A DNA stretch of 64,000 nucleotides from Streptomyces flavofungini (GTDB lineage: Bacteria > Actinomycetota > Actinomycetes > Streptomycetales > Streptomycetaceae), in NCBI RefSeq assembly GCF_030388665.1, contig NZ_CP128846.1:3698001-3762000 (forward strand). The letters run 5' to 3'. This document shows positions 54,611 to 63,489 of the stretch, piece by piece (position 1 is the stretch's first letter; every line of letters starts with the position of its first letter). The position numbers were made by a program, and so were the translations under genes. Under the pieces are notes generated by a model, which worked only from the letters and a program-made list of their open reading frames with translations, had not been told where the DNA came from and did not search any database.

Positions 54611-54669
54611 CAGCCGGGGACGAGGCCCCGGCGGTCGGCACCCGCGCCCACGGACGCGACAATGAGCGC

Positions 54670-55458
54670 GTGGCAGCGCGAGCGAACGACGAGGAACCCG
54701 GCACGGCCGACCAGAAGCCGACCGGCCGGAACACGGCCGGGCAGCACCCGGCCGACCGGAACGCGGCCGGGCCGAAGCGGCGTGTCGGGCGGCCCCGGCG
54801 GATCGAGCCGGAGGCGATCGTCGGCGTGGCGCGGCGCATCCTCCAGGAGGAGGGCGTGGGGGCGCTCAGCATGCGGCGGGTCGCCAAGGAGGTCGGCGCC
54901 ACCCCCATGGCGCTCTACCACCACGTGCGCGACAAGGACGAGCTGCTGATGCTCACCCTGGCCGGGACGGCCGCGACCCTGCCGCGCCCCGAACTGCCCG
55001 CCGACCCCCGCGACCGGCTCCTCGCGGTGGCGCTGCACATGCACGGCATCCTGCTGGAGCTGCCCTGGGTGGTGGAGGTCCTGAGCCTCGGCGACCTCAG
55101 CGACAAGGGCGCGATGTGGATGGTCGACGAGATCATCGGCGCGGGCGTCGCCTGCGGGCTCTCCCCCGTCGAGGCCGCGCACGCCTACCGCACCGTCTGG
55201 CACTGCGTGTACGGCGACCTCGCCTTCCGGAACGCGATGGCGCGCCGGGCCGGGGAGCCCGACCGCAAGCGGTACTTCCCCGACACCCTCACGGACGCCG
55301 ACACCGCCGAACTGCCCCACGTCGCCCCGCTGGCCTCCCGGTGGACGGAGCTCCGCGAGAGCTACGACTTCGCCGGCCAGCTCGGCGCGGTGGTGGACGG
55401 ACTGCTCGGCCGGACCCCCCGCCCGGCACCGTCGCTCCCGCGAGCGGACACGCCATAG
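54670..55458 (+). CDS. TetR-family transcriptional regulator, 262 aa
   Basis: A GTG at 54670 (AARANDEEPG follows) opens a polar N-terminal tail of about 45 residues with Asn/Arg/Ala/Gly and Pro-rich repeats (TGRNTAGQHPADRNAAGPKR). The helix-turn-helix follows: IVGVARRILQEEGVGALSMRRVAKEVGATPMALYHHV (in parts), then a TetR_C-type ligand domain. It should repress the divergent MFS gene until a ligand binds. The tail is unusual for the family and may extend DNA contacts or be a mis-called start. Confidence 0.9.
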   Translation: MAARANDEEPGTADQKPTGRNTAGQHPADRNAAGPKRRVGRPRRIEPEAIVGVARRILQEEGVGALSMRRVAKEVGATPMALYHHVRDKDELLMLTLAGTAATLPRPELPADPRDRLLAVALHMHGILLELPWVVEVLSLGDLSDKGAMWMVDEIIGAGVACGLSPVEAAHAYRTVWHCVYGDLAFRNAMARRAGEPDRKRYFPDTLTDADTAELPHVAPLASRWTELRESYDFAGQLGAVVDGLLGRTPRPAPSLPRADTP

Positions 55459-55524
55459 ACAACGCGGTGCCCACCGGCTACACAGGGCTCTTCGCCAACT
55501 GAACACAGCCAACGGGGGGCACGC

Positions 55525-56670
55525 ATGGCCGCATGGGGCCAGAGCGGGGCAGGGCAGGGCATACCAGGGCAAGGAATACCCGGGCAGGGCACAGGAACGC
55601 GCGTCGCGCCGCGCGACGCGCCGACGCTGCAGCGGGTCGGCGCGGCCGTCCTCCTGTACGCGCTCACGGCGACGATCTGGATCGGGTACGAGGCCAAGGA
55701 GGCCGTCGACCACCCGTACGCCCGGTTCTCCTTCAAGGCCCTGTACGACCCGCGGCAGTTCCTGACGCCGATCGCGCAGACCCACCACGACTGGGCGTTC
55801 CTCGTGACCGCCGCCGTCGTCGGCGCCCTCGCGCTCGGGCGGCGCCGGGTGGCGCGCGGCGGCCTCGCACTGATCGCCGCGCTCCTGATCTGCCTGGGCC
55901 TGCGGGAAGTGGTCGGCCTCATGGCCTCGGACCGGTACGGCGATCTCATCACCGAGATCGGCTACGGCAAGGCCCTGCTCACCTTCCGGTTCACGGGCAT
56001 CGCCCTGGGGTGCGCGATCCTCGCGGCCGTCGCCCGCACCCGCGGCTCCACGGACGGCACCCCGCCCCTGACGGCCCCGGCCCACCCGCAGGACCCGCCG
56101 CGGCCCGTGTACGCGGACGCCCCGCCCCCGCCCGCGTACGCCCCGTACCAGGTCCCCTACGGCCAGGGCCCCGGCGCGGCGGGCCGCGCACGGCCGGCCT
56201 TCGTGGCGTCCGGCATCGCCCTGCTCCTGAGCGGCGCGATCGAGGTGGCCTGGCTCATCCACACCCTCACCCGGGACAACGTCCACTTCGTCGGCGGCGG
56301 AGCGGGGGCCGACGCGGGCGACTTCCTCCGCGCCGCGGTCGACGCCTCACGCGGCTTCCCGCTCCCCCAGGCCTTCTACGTCCTGGCCCTGGTGGCCGCG
56401 CCCCTGCTGGTCGGCGCCCTGCTGCTCGCCGGGCGCCCGGCGGCCCGCGGCGCCGCGCTCGCCCTCGCGCTCGCCTCGACCTACTTCGACATCCGCACCC
56501 TGGTCCCGGCCTTCGACGACGGCTTCGACGTGTACTGGGACTCGACGGTCGGCACGCTCACCGTCCTGACGCCGTTCGTCACCCTGACGCTCCAGGCCCT
56601 GGTCGTGATCGCACTGCTCAGGGCGCGCGAGGACGGCGTGCGCGCCGGGGCGTACGCGGGTCAGCCCTGA
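55525..56670 (+). CDS. Polytopic membrane protein with Gly/Gln N-terminus, 381 aa
   Basis: ATG at 55525 after GGGGGGC. The first 25 residues carry Gln-Gly-Ile-Pro-Gly repeats. About seven to eight hydrophobic helices follow, split by a Pro/Ala/Tyr-rich cytoplasmic loop near residues 180-220. No recognised family. It overlaps the next minus-strand gene by 10 bases at the stop codon. Confidence 0.82.
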   Translation: MAAWGQSGAGQGIPGQGIPGQGTGTRVAPRDAPTLQRVGAAVLLYALTATIWIGYEAKEAVDHPYARFSFKALYDPRQFLTPIAQTHHDWAFLVTAAVVGALALGRRRVARGGLALIAALLICLGLREVVGLMASDRYGDLITEIGYGKALLTFRFTGIALGCAILAAVARTRGSTDGTPPLTAPAHPQDPPRPVYADAPPPPAYAPYQVPYGQGPGAAGRARPAFVASGIALLLSGAIEVAWLIHTLTRDNVHFVGGGAGADAGDFLRAAVDASRGFPLPQAFYVLALVAAPLLVGALLLAGRPAARGAALALALASTYFDIRTLVPAFDDGFDVYWDSTVGTLTVLTPFVTLTLQALVVIALLRAREDGVRAGAYAGQP

Positions 56671-56918
56671 CCGAGGGACTCGAACCGCCACCGGTGAGGC
56701 GGCCGGGAGACCAACTCCACCGGCGGCTCGGCCAGTTCGGGCAGGTCCGCGTCGTAGGCCGCGTCCCACCACGTGATCACGAGGACGCGGTCCTGCGGGG
56801 CCTGGAAGGTCTCCCGGCGCGTGGGCGCGGGCGCCAGGACCTGGGCCCGCGCCCATGCGAGGAGCTCCGGCCCCCGGCCCTCGCGAGCCCGTGCCTCCCA
56901 CATCAACGCGACGCTCAT
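56661..56918 (-). CDS. Small conserved-looking protein, 85 aa
   Basis: Opens MSVALMWEARAREGRGPELL and continues with VLVITWWDAAYDADLPELAEPP and PPHRWRFE. It looks like a small monooxygenase-type (ABM) or dimeric alpha-beta barrel protein, but I cannot assign it. It lies 17 bp upstream of tsaD's stop codon on the same strand and partly overlaps the convergent membrane gene. Confidence 0.7.
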   Translation of the reverse strand: MSVALMWEARAREGRGPELLAWARAQVLAPAPTRRETFQAPQDRVLVITWWDAAYDADLPELAEPPVELVSRPPHRWRFESLGQG

Positions 56919-56934
56919 GAGCGGAGGTTGCCCT

Positions 56935-58050
56935 TCACGAGTAGAGGTTGTCCTTGCTGACCTCGTGCACGTGGTCGTGGTCGTGGCTGTGCGCGTGCGC
57001 GCCCGGCACGTGCGGCTCCGTCACCGGCAGCGAGGAGTCCGCCGAGAGCCCGAGGTCGGAGGCGGCCCGGTTGCGGGCGACCATCTCCGCGCCGAGCGCG
57101 GCGACCATCGCCCCGTTGTCCGTGCACAGCTTGGGCCGCGGCACCCGCAGCCGGATCCCGGCCCGCTCGCACCGCTCCTGGGCCATCGCCCGCAGCCGGG
57201 TGTTCGCGGCCACGCCACCGCCGATCATGAGGTGGTCCACGCCCTCGTCCTTGCAGGCCCGCACCGCCTTGCGGGTCAGCACGTCGACCACGGCCTCCTG
57301 GAACGACGCCGCCACGTCCCGCACCGGGACCTCCTCGCCCGCGGCCCGCTTCGCCTCGATCCAGCGCGCCACCGAGGTCTTCAGACCCGAGAAGGAGAAG
57401 TCGTACGCGGGGTCGCGCGGCCCGGTCAGACCGCGCGGGAACGCGATGGCCTCCGGGTCGCCCTCACGGGCGTAGCGGTCGATGACGGGACCGCCCGGGA
57501 AGCCCAGGTCCAGCACCCGGGCGATCTTGTCGAAGGCCTCGCCCGCAGCGTCGTCGATCGTCGCTCCCAGCGGCCGCACGTCGGAGGTGATGTCGGTCGA
57601 CAGGAGCAGCGAGGAGTGCCCGCCGGACACGAGGAGGGCCATCGTGGGCTCCGGCAGCGCCCCGTGCTCCAGCTGGTCCACGCAGATGTGCGACGCCAGG
57701 TGGTTCACGCCGTACAGCGGCTTGCCGAGGGCGTACGCGTACGCCTTCGCCGCCGAGACCCCGACGAGCAGCGCGCCCGCGAGGCCGGGGCCCGCGGTGA
57801 CGGCGATGCCGTCCAGGTCCTTGGCGGTCACGCCCGCGTCCTTCAGGGCGCGCTGGATGGTGGGGACCATCGCCTCCAGGTGCGCGCGGGACGCCACCTC
57901 GGGCACGACGCCGCCGAAGCGCGCGTGCTCGTCGACGCTGGACGCGACCGCGTCCGCGAGCAGGGTCGTGCCGCGGACGACACCGACGCCCGTCTCGTCG
58001 CAGGAGGTCTCGATGCCGAGGACGAGGGGCTCGTCACGGGAGTCAGCCAT
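56935..58050 (-). CDS. tsaD: tRNA N6-adenosine threonylcarbamoyltransferase TsaD, 371 aa
   Basis: Transfers threonylcarbamoyl to A37 of ANN-decoding tRNAs (t6A). Family motifs: [11 protein letters not shown], metal-binding [11 protein letters not shown] and [30 protein letters not shown] and [12 protein letters not shown] His/Asp-rich tail ([13 protein letters not shown]) is an addition of unknown role, possibly metal storage. It overlaps rimI by 8 bases and is the last gene of tsaB-rimI-tsaD. Essential in most bacteria. Confidence 0.97.
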   Translation of the reverse strand: MADSRDEPLVLGIETSCDETGVGVVRGTTLLADAVASSVDEHARFGGVVPEVASRAHLEAMVPTIQRALKDAGVTAKDLDGIAVTAGPGLAGALLVGVSAAKAYAYALGKPLYGVNHLASHICVDQLEHGALPEPTMALLVSGGHSSLLLSTDITSDVRPLGATIDDAAGEAFDKIARVLDLGFPGGPVIDRYAREGDPEAIAFPRGLTGPRDPAYDFSFSGLKTSVARWIEAKRAAGEEVPVRDVAASFQEAVVDVLTRKAVRACKDEGVDHLMIGGGVAANTRLRAMAQERCERAGIRLRVPRPKLCTDNGAMVAALGAEMVARNRAASDLGLSADSSLPVTEPHVPGAHAHSHDHDHVHEVSKDNLYS

Positions 58051-58684
58051 GGATCTCGGTTCCTTGTACGCCGTTCAGCGGGCCAGGGGCCTGGCCGTCG
58101 GTGGGGCCGTCGGCCGAGCCGTCGGCCGCGGATTCGGGGGCGCCGTGCGCGGAGAGGTCCGGTACGGCGGACGGGTCGGACAGGCGCATCACCAGCGCGT
58201 CCACGTTGCCCGGCTGGTAGTAGCCGCGGCGGAAGCCGATCGGCTCGAAGCCGAAGCGCTCGTACAGCTTCTGCGCCCGGATGTTGTCCACCCGCACTTC
58301 GAGCATCACCTCGGTCGCCTCGAAGGCCGTGGCGTGCCGCAGCAGTTCGGTGAGCAGGCGCGCGCCGAGGCCGGAGCCCCAGTGGTCGCGGGCGACCGCG
58401 ATGGTCTGCACGTCGGCGGCGACCGCGGCACCGCCGTCGGAGTCGCTGCCGGCGACGGCGAGGCCGCCGTAGCCGACGAGGCGCTCGCCCTCGTACGCCA
58501 CCAGGTAGCGGCGCGTCGAGCCGGGCCCGCGCGCGTGCGCGAGCTCGGACCAGAACATGCCGCGCGACCAGGCGTCGTCGGGGAAGAGCTCCTTCTCGAG
58601 GGCGAGCACGGCGTCGATGTCCCACCAGCGCATCTCGCGCGGCACGACGGCGGGGGGCGGCGTCTCCGACGGCACGGTGGTCAC
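58043..58684 (-). CDS. rimI: Ribosomal-protein-alanine N-acetyltransferase RimI-like, 213 aa
   Basis: GNAT fold with acetyl-CoA site [16 protein letters not shown] and the [20 protein letters not shown] (here 20 residues) C-terminal signature. A GTG at 58684 overlaps the tsaB TGA (GTGA). A C-terminal tail of about 40 residues rich in Ala/Pro/Gly/Asp follows the GNAT domain. RimI acetylates ribosomal protein S18 in E. coli and is commonly encoded with tsaB/tsaD; the target here is inferred. Confidence 0.93.
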   Translation of the reverse strand: MTTVPSETPPPAVVPREMRWWDIDAVLALEKELFPDDAWSRGMFWSELAHARGPGSTRRYLVAYEGERLVGYGGLAVAGSDSDGGAAVAADVQTIAVARDHWGSGLGARLLTELLRHATAFEATEVMLEVRVDNIRAQKLYERFGFEPIGFRRGYYQPGNVDALVMRLSDPSAVPDLSAHGAPESAADGSADGPTDGQAPGPLNGVQGTEIHG

Positions 58685-59346
58685 TTGGGGGTGACCACCT
58701 TGTAGTTCTTGGGGACCTGCGCGTCCGGGCGGCGCAGGTACAGCGGGCGGGGTTCGAGGAGTTCCTCGCCCGCGGCGAGCCGCTCCGCCGCGAGGGCGGC
58801 GAGCGCCGCGGCCGAGACGTGCTCGGGGCCGCGGACGTCCGTGAACGTGTCCGGGTACAGACCGGCGCCCGCGCCGACGGCCGGGAGCCCCGCGACCCGC
58901 TCCGCGATGTCCGCGGGCCGGTCGACGGCGGGACCGTCGGTTCTCGTACGGGCGTCCTCGTACCGGGCCCAGTAGACCTCCTTGCGGCGGGCGTCCGTCG
59001 CCACGACGAACGGCCCGCCCTCGATGCCCGAGGCGTACGCGAGGCCGTCGAGGGTGCACACCCCGTGCACCGGGACGCCGAGCGCGAGGCCGAAAGTGTC
59101 GGCGGTCATCAGGCCGACGCGCAGACCCGTGTAGGGGCCGGGGCCGACGCCGACGACGACGTCCGTCACCGCGTCGAGGCCCAGGCCCGCCTCGGCGAGG
59201 ACGCGGTCCACGGCGGGCAGCAGCAGCTCGCCGTGGCGGCGGGCGTCGACCTGGCTCGATTCGGCGACTGTTCCGAAGGAGGCCGTGCCGTCGTGCAGGG
59301 CGACGGTGACGGCGGGAGTGGCGGTATCCAGAGCGAGCAAGAGCAC
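58681..59346 (-). CDS. tsaB: t6A synthesis protein TsaB, 221 aa
   Basis: ASKHA-fold partner of TsaD: LALDTATPAVTVALHDG, VVVGVGPGPYTGLRVGLMTA and DARRKEVYWARY match. TsaB, TsaD and TsaE together with TsaC make t6A37. It heads the tsaB-rimI-tsaD run with coupled stop/start codons. tsaE lies about 1.1 kb upstream on the same strand, separated by two small genes. Confidence 0.96.
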   Translation of the reverse strand: MLLLALDTATPAVTVALHDGTASFGTVAESSQVDARRHGELLLPAVDRVLAEAGLGLDAVTDVVVGVGPGPYTGLRVGLMTADTFGLALGVPVHGVCTLDGLAYASGIEGGPFVVATDARRKEVYWARYEDARTRTDGPAVDRPADIAERVAGLPAVGAGAGLYPDTFTDVRGPEHVSAAALAALAAERLAAGEELLEPRPLYLRRPDAQVPKNYKVVTPK

Positions 59347-59449
59347 GCGAACAGCCTACGGCTCCGAGGCCCGGCGCACGGCCGCCCCGGCACGGGCCGC
59401 GCCTGCTGCTACCGTCACCTCATAGCCGTACGTAGGAGAGGTGGGCCAG

Positions 59450-59998
59450 GTGTCAAGGAGCAGCTCGGGATTCGTGGCCGGGCTCACCGCGGCTGCACTC
59501 GCCGTGGTCGGCTTCCTCGCCTACCAGGCCTCCGCGAACGCCCCGGACGACCTCAACGCCCGCCCGGACAAGTCCTCGACGACCCCCTCGCGCTCCCCCA
59601 AGGACAAGGCCGACCCGACGAAGCTGCCCGCCGGATCCGGCGCGGGGCGGCGGGTCGTGTACTCCCTCGAAGGTGACCGGGTGTGGCTGGTCGAGGAGTC
59701 CGGCAAGGTGAAGCGCACGTACAAGGTCATGCCGAGCACCGTGGACCCCGCGCCCGGGTCGTACACCGTCACCTCGCGGACGGGGCAGGTCATAGGGTCC
59801 GACGGCGTGCAGATCGAGCACGTGGTGCGGTTCGCGAACGTCGACGGGATAGCGGTCGGGTTCAGCGCGGCGCTCAGCGGCTCGACCCAGAAGCCGGACC
59901 CGGCGAAGAAGACCGGCGGCATCCGCTCCTCGCGTGAGGACGGCAACGTGATGTGGGACTTCGCCCTGCGCGAGACGAAGGTCGTGGTGGTCCGCTAG
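59450..59998 (+). CDS. Secreted or membrane-anchored protein with L,D-transpeptidase-like fold, 182 aa
   Basis: A GTG at 59450 is preferred to the GTG at 59441 because AGGAGAG (59434-59440) then has proper spacing. Signal anchor VAGLTAAALAVVGFLAYQAS, a Ser/Pro/Lys linker, and a globular domain with VVYSLEGDRVWLVEESGKV and VDPAPGSYTVTSRTGQVI. This resembles the beta-sandwich of YkuD-type L,D-transpeptidases, but no SHGC-type catalytic motif is visible, so enzymatic activity is unlikely. It lies on the plus strand, isolated between minus-strand core genes. Confidence 0.82.
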   Translation: MSRSSSGFVAGLTAAALAVVGFLAYQASANAPDDLNARPDKSSTTPSRSPKDKADPTKLPAGSGAGRRVVYSLEGDRVWLVEESGKVKRTYKVMPSTVDPAPGSYTVTSRTGQVIGSDGVQIEHVVRFANVDGIAVGFSAALSGSTQKPDPAKKTGGIRSSREDGNVMWDFALRETKVVVVR

Positions 59999-60041
59999 AC
60001 CCCGCCCCACCCGACGATCCACCGACGCCGCGGCGCCCGCT

Positions 60042-60242
60042 CTAAGCGGCGTCGCGGCGTCGCTCGTCCGGGTGTCCGGCCGTCGGGCGCGCGGGTTCCT
60101 CCGGAGCCGGGGGCGGCGTGGAGACCGCGCTCGCGGCGGCGCAGGAGGCCAGCAGATCGCTCATCGAGTACGCGTGGGAGGCCGCCGGCCGCGCCGATGG
60201 CCCGTGCGGCCGGGGCTGCGCATCACGTTCTGAAGCCGGCAT
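60042..60242 (-). CDS. Small protein of unknown function behind an iron-box-like operator, 66 aa
   Basis: ATG at 60242 with a perfect AGGAGG at 6-bp spacing, which decides the start over the longer frame to 60308. The sequence is polar with a central hydrophobic/Ala segment (SHAYSMSDLLASCAAASAVS) containing one Cys. A perfect palindrome with a DmdR1/IdeR iron-box look lies 33-50 bp upstream. I do not recognise the protein; an iron-responsive small regulator or peptide is possible. Confidence 0.7.
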   Translation of the reverse strand: MPASERDAQPRPHGPSARPAASHAYSMSDLLASCAAASAVSTPPPAPEEPARPTAGHPDERRRDAA

Positions 60243-60274
60243 GGACGCCTCCTGGGGGCTCCGGGGGCAGACGC

Positions 60275-60292
60275 GGTTAGGTAGACCTAACC
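60275..60292. promoter_or_regulatory. Iron-box-like palindrome (DmdR1/IdeR type)
   Basis: GGTTAGGT-AG-ACCTAACC has perfect 8-bp arms and resembles the TTAGGTTAGNCTNACCTAA iron-box family. It is 33 bp upstream of the small ORF start at 60242. Confidence 0.65.
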
Positions 60293-60443
60293 CGTACCTG
60301 GTATCCATGTGACCACGTACGACGCTCGGCGCGCAACATCTTGCCGACGGCTTGTCGGAAAGTTCGGGCGAACCGACGAGAACGCGTCACCACGGGAACG
60401 CCCTCGACCCCCCGCGGCCCCGGAGGGACCCCGCGCCGCGCCC

Positions 60444-60956
60444 TCAGGCAGAGAGAACCGTCAGATCGGCCCCGGCCCACCGCTCGCCGATCCCGCGCAG
60501 CGTCACCTCGCGGACCTCGTCGGTGGTGTCCCCGACAGCGCGGTGGATGAGGACGTGCAGCCGGTCCTCCGACAGCTCCTCGACCTTGCCGTCGCCCCAC
60601 TCGACGACGATCACGGAGTCCGGCAGGGACACGTCCAGGTCCAGGTCCTCCATCTCGTCGAGCCCGCCACCCAGGCGGTACGCGTCCACGTGGACCAGCG
60701 GCGGCCCTTCGCCGAGGGACGGGTGGACGCGGGCGATGACGAACGTCGGGGAGGTGACGGCGCCGCGCACGCCCAGGCCCTCCCCGAGCCCGCGGGTCAG
60801 CGTCGTCTTGCCCGCGCCCAGCTCACCGGTGAGCATGACGAGGTCTCCGGGGCGCAGGATCTTGGCCAGGCGGCGGCCCAACTCGCCCATCTGCTCCGGC
60901 GAGTTCACGGTGAGTTCGAGGGCGGTGGCGGGGGCCGGGATGTGCGGTGCTTCCAT
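60444..60956 (-). CDS. tsaE: tRNA threonylcarbamoyladenosine synthesis ATPase TsaE, 170 aa
   Basis: P-loop ATPase that turns over the TsaB-TsaD complex in t6A synthesis. Walker A LTGELGAGKTTLTRGL, the TSPTF motif, and HVDAYRL followed by EWGDG. ATG at 60956 (MEAPHIPAPATALEL) is preferred over the frame start at 61004. It lies downstream of the hydrolase gene and alr. Confidence 0.95.
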   Translation of the reverse strand: MEAPHIPAPATALELTVNSPEQMGELGRRLAKILRPGDLVMLTGELGAGKTTLTRGLGEGLGVRGAVTSPTFVIARVHPSLGEGPPLVHVDAYRLGGGLDEMEDLDLDVSLPDSVIVVEWGDGKVEELSEDRLHVLIHRAVGDTTDEVREVTLRGIGERWAGADLTVLSA

Positions 60957-61017
60957 GACGGAAACGTTAGCCGCTCGGCGCGCACCGCCCCGCCCGGCCG
61001 ACACCGCGCCCGGGGCC

Positions 61018-62247
61018 TCACATGGCCGCGCTGCGCGCCTGTTCCCTGGCCCTGACCAGCAGATCGGCGATGCGGTCGGTGACGGCTTCGGGGTGTTCGA
61101 GCATCACCAGGTGCCCGGCGTCGGGGACGAGCACGAGTTCGGCGTCCGGCAGCAGGTCCGCGATGGCCTCGCTGTGCTCGCTCGGGGTGACCAGGTCCTT
61201 GTCACCCGCGAGGACGAGCACGGGAAGCCCGGCGAAGTGGACGAGGGCCTCGGCCTTGTCGTGCTCGGCGAACGCCGGATAGAACTCGGCGACCACGTCG
61301 ATCGGCGTGGACTCGATGAGCCGCTCGGCGAACCGGGCGACAGCGGGATCGACGTCCTTCGAGGCGAACGAGTACCGCTTGATGATGCCCGCGAAGAGGT
61401 CGGCGGTGGCGCGGCGCCCCTTCTCCACCAGGTCGGCCTGCGAGCCCAGGGCCTTCAGGACGCCGGGCAGGACGCGCCGGATGGCGTTCATGCCCGCGAC
61501 GGGCAGCCCGAAGCTGACCTCGCCGAGCTTTCCGGACGAGGTGCCGACGAGGACGACGCCGACGACGCGGTCCCGGACGAGCTCCGGGAACTGGTCGGCG
61601 AGGGCCATCGTGGTCATGCCGCCCATGGAGTGGCCGACGAGCACCAGGGGTCCGGTGGGCGCGGCGGCGTCGATGACGGCCTTCAGGTCCCGGCCGAGCT
61701 GGTCGATGGAGACGGGCTTGTCGTCGTGGATCTGGGCCATGCCGCGACCGGAGCGGCCGTGGCTGCGCTGGTCCCAGTAGACGCAGCGCACGACACCGCG
61801 CAGGGCGGCGCGCTGGAAGTGCCAGGAGTCCTGGCCGAGACAGTAGCCGTGGCTGAAGACGACGGTGACGGGGTCGGGCGCCTTGCGCCCGAAGAGCCGC
61901 AGCCGCCGGGGCACCTGGGTGCTGTCACCACCCTCACCGCTGCCGTCCCCCACCTCGTCGACCTCGTACGCGAGCTCCGTGCCGTCGTCGGCGCGGGCCT
62001 GGCCCGGCATGCCGCGCAGGGAGCCGAAGGGCCCGGAGGCGTCGAGGGCGAGGCGGGCCTTCTTGCGCATGCCGCGCCCGACCGTCATCCGCTCGATGGC
62101 GACGCCGGCCGCGGCGCCCGCTGCGATGACTCCTATGGCGGCGCCGGCGATACCGGCCCGCCGCCAATTGCTGCCCGCCGCACCGGTGGCCCCGGCCGCT
62201 TCGGCCACCAGGTCCACGGCGGCCGCCCCCGTGCTGCCCTCGCCCAC
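61018..62247 (-). CDS. Alpha/beta-hydrolase with N-terminal membrane segment, 409 aa
   Basis: GTG at 62247 after GAGGAG. A hydrophobic Ala/Gly-rich helix at about residues 30-55 likely anchors it, then an alpha/beta-hydrolase domain: oxyanion region FSHGYCLGQDSW, nucleophile Ser in LVGHSMGGMTT, Asp in LAGDKDLVTP and His in DAGHLVML. The substrate is unknown. Its position between alr and tsaE is conserved in actinobacteria to my recollection. Confidence 0.93.
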   Translation of the reverse strand: MGEGSTGAAAVDLVAEAAGATGAAGSNWRRAGIAGAAIGVIAAGAAAGVAIERMTVGRGMRKKARLALDASGPFGSLRGMPGQARADDGTELAYEVDEVGDGSGEGGDSTQVPRRLRLFGRKAPDPVTVVFSHGYCLGQDSWHFQRAALRGVVRCVYWDQRSHGRSGRGMAQIHDDKPVSIDQLGRDLKAVIDAAAPTGPLVLVGHSMGGMTTMALADQFPELVRDRVVGVVLVGTSSGKLGEVSFGLPVAGMNAIRRVLPGVLKALGSQADLVEKGRRATADLFAGIIKRYSFASKDVDPAVARFAERLIESTPIDVVAEFYPAFAEHDKAEALVHFAGLPVLVLAGDKDLVTPSEHSEAIADLLPDAELVLVPDAGHLVMLEHPEAVTDRIADLLVRAREQARSAAM

Positions 62248-62260
62248 GTGCCGCTCCTCT

Positions 62261-63421
62261 TCAGTCGTCGCTGCCGTTGTGCCGCTCGTCGAGATAGACG
62301 CGCGGAACACGGGAACCGATGCGAGTCACGATCTCGTACGCGATGGTGCCGGCCGCACGTGCCCAGTCCTCGGCGGTCGGCTCACCCCGGTCACCGGACC
62401 CGAAGAGCACCGCCTCCGCTCCGACCTCGGGCTCGTCGCCCCCCAGGTCGACCACGAACTGGTCCATGGCGATGCGCCCCGCGGCGGTACGCCGCTTGCC
62501 GCCGACCAGCACGGGTCCGGAGCCGGACGCGTGCCGGGGGATGCCGTCGCCGTATCCGGCCGGAACCAGGCCGAGGGTGGTGGCGACGGGGGTGGTGTAG
62601 TGGTGGCCGTAGCTCACGCCGTGGTCGGCGGGGGCGTGCTTGACCGAGGCCAGGGCGGCGGCGACCGTCATGACGGGCCGCAGCCCGAAGTCCTGCGGGG
62701 TGCCGATCTCGGGGCTGGGCGAGACGCCGTACATGGCGATCCCAGGCCGAACAAGATCGAAGTGCGCCTCGGGAACAGTCAGAGTGGCCGGTGAATTGGC
62801 GATGTGCCGAACCTCGGGCCGTACCCCCTCCCCCTCCGCGTGGGCGAGCATCTCCCGAAACACCTCGAGCTGGCTCTTGATGGACGGGTGCCCCGGCTCA
62901 TCGGCGCAGGCGAAGTGGGACCACAGCCCGGTCACCTTCACGAGCCCGTCCGCCTCGGCGCGCAGGGCGGCGGCGACCAGTTCGGGCCAGTCCTCCGGCA
63001 TGCAGCCGTTGCGGCCGAGCCCGGTGTCCGCCTTCAGCTGGACCCGGGCCGTACGCCGGGCGGCGCGGGCGGCAGCGGTGACCTCGCGCAGGGACCACAT
63101 GCCGCTCACCGTCACGTCCACGTCGGCCTCGACGGCTTCGCGCCAGGGGCCGCCCGGGGTCCAGAGCCAGCACAGCACGCGGCCGCCGACACCGGCCGCG
63201 CGCAGGGCGAGCGCCTCCTCCGGGGTGGCGGTGCCGACCCAGGTGGCGCCCGCCTCCAGGGCCGCGCGGGCGCACGGGATCATGCCGTGGCCGTAGCCGT
63301 CCGCCTTCACCACCGCCATGAAGGCGGCCTCGGGGGCGTGGGCACGGAGCGTACGCACGTTGGCCCTCAGGGCGGCGAGGTCGATCTCGGCGCGGACGCG
63401 CGGCAGTGCAGTCTCAGTCAT
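62261..63421 (-). CDS. alr: Alanine racemase, 386 aa
   Basis: PLP enzyme making D-alanine for peptidoglycan. PLP Lys39 in AVVKADGYGHG, LKADTGLGRNG, catalytic Tyr in VSYGHHYTT, and the substrate loop FDLVRPGIAMYGV. ATG at 63421; the frame upstream overlaps low-complexity sequence. It starts 68 bp after the nnrD stop and overlaps no neighbour. Confidence 0.97.
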   Translation of the reverse strand: MTETALPRVRAEIDLAALRANVRTLRAHAPEAAFMAVVKADGYGHGMIPCARAALEAGATWVGTATPEEALALRAAGVGGRVLCWLWTPGGPWREAVEADVDVTVSGMWSLREVTAAARAARRTARVQLKADTGLGRNGCMPEDWPELVAAALRAEADGLVKVTGLWSHFACADEPGHPSIKSQLEVFREMLAHAEGEGVRPEVRHIANSPATLTVPEAHFDLVRPGIAMYGVSPSPEIGTPQDFGLRPVMTVAAALASVKHAPADHGVSYGHHYTTPVATTLGLVPAGYGDGIPRHASGSGPVLVGGKRRTAAGRIAMDQFVVDLGGDEPEVGAEAVLFGSGDRGEPTAEDWARAAGTIAYEIVTRIGSRVPRVYLDERHNGSDD

Positions 63422-63489
63422 CGCGCCCAAGTCTCTCAGAGCCCCGCCTGACCGGGGCCCCGCACCCGTCCCACCCCGGCCCCGCAGCC

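Noticed and set aside
52303..54669. Long plus-strand extension upstream of the TetR start
   Set aside because: It runs antisense to the DGPF/ECF42 relic and the MFS transporter; the regulator proper starts at 54670.
56671..56700. Sequence resembling a tRNA 3' end (GGGACTCGAACC)
   Set aside because: No acceptor stem or anticodon arm can be folded around it, and it lies inside the end of the small minus-strand gene.
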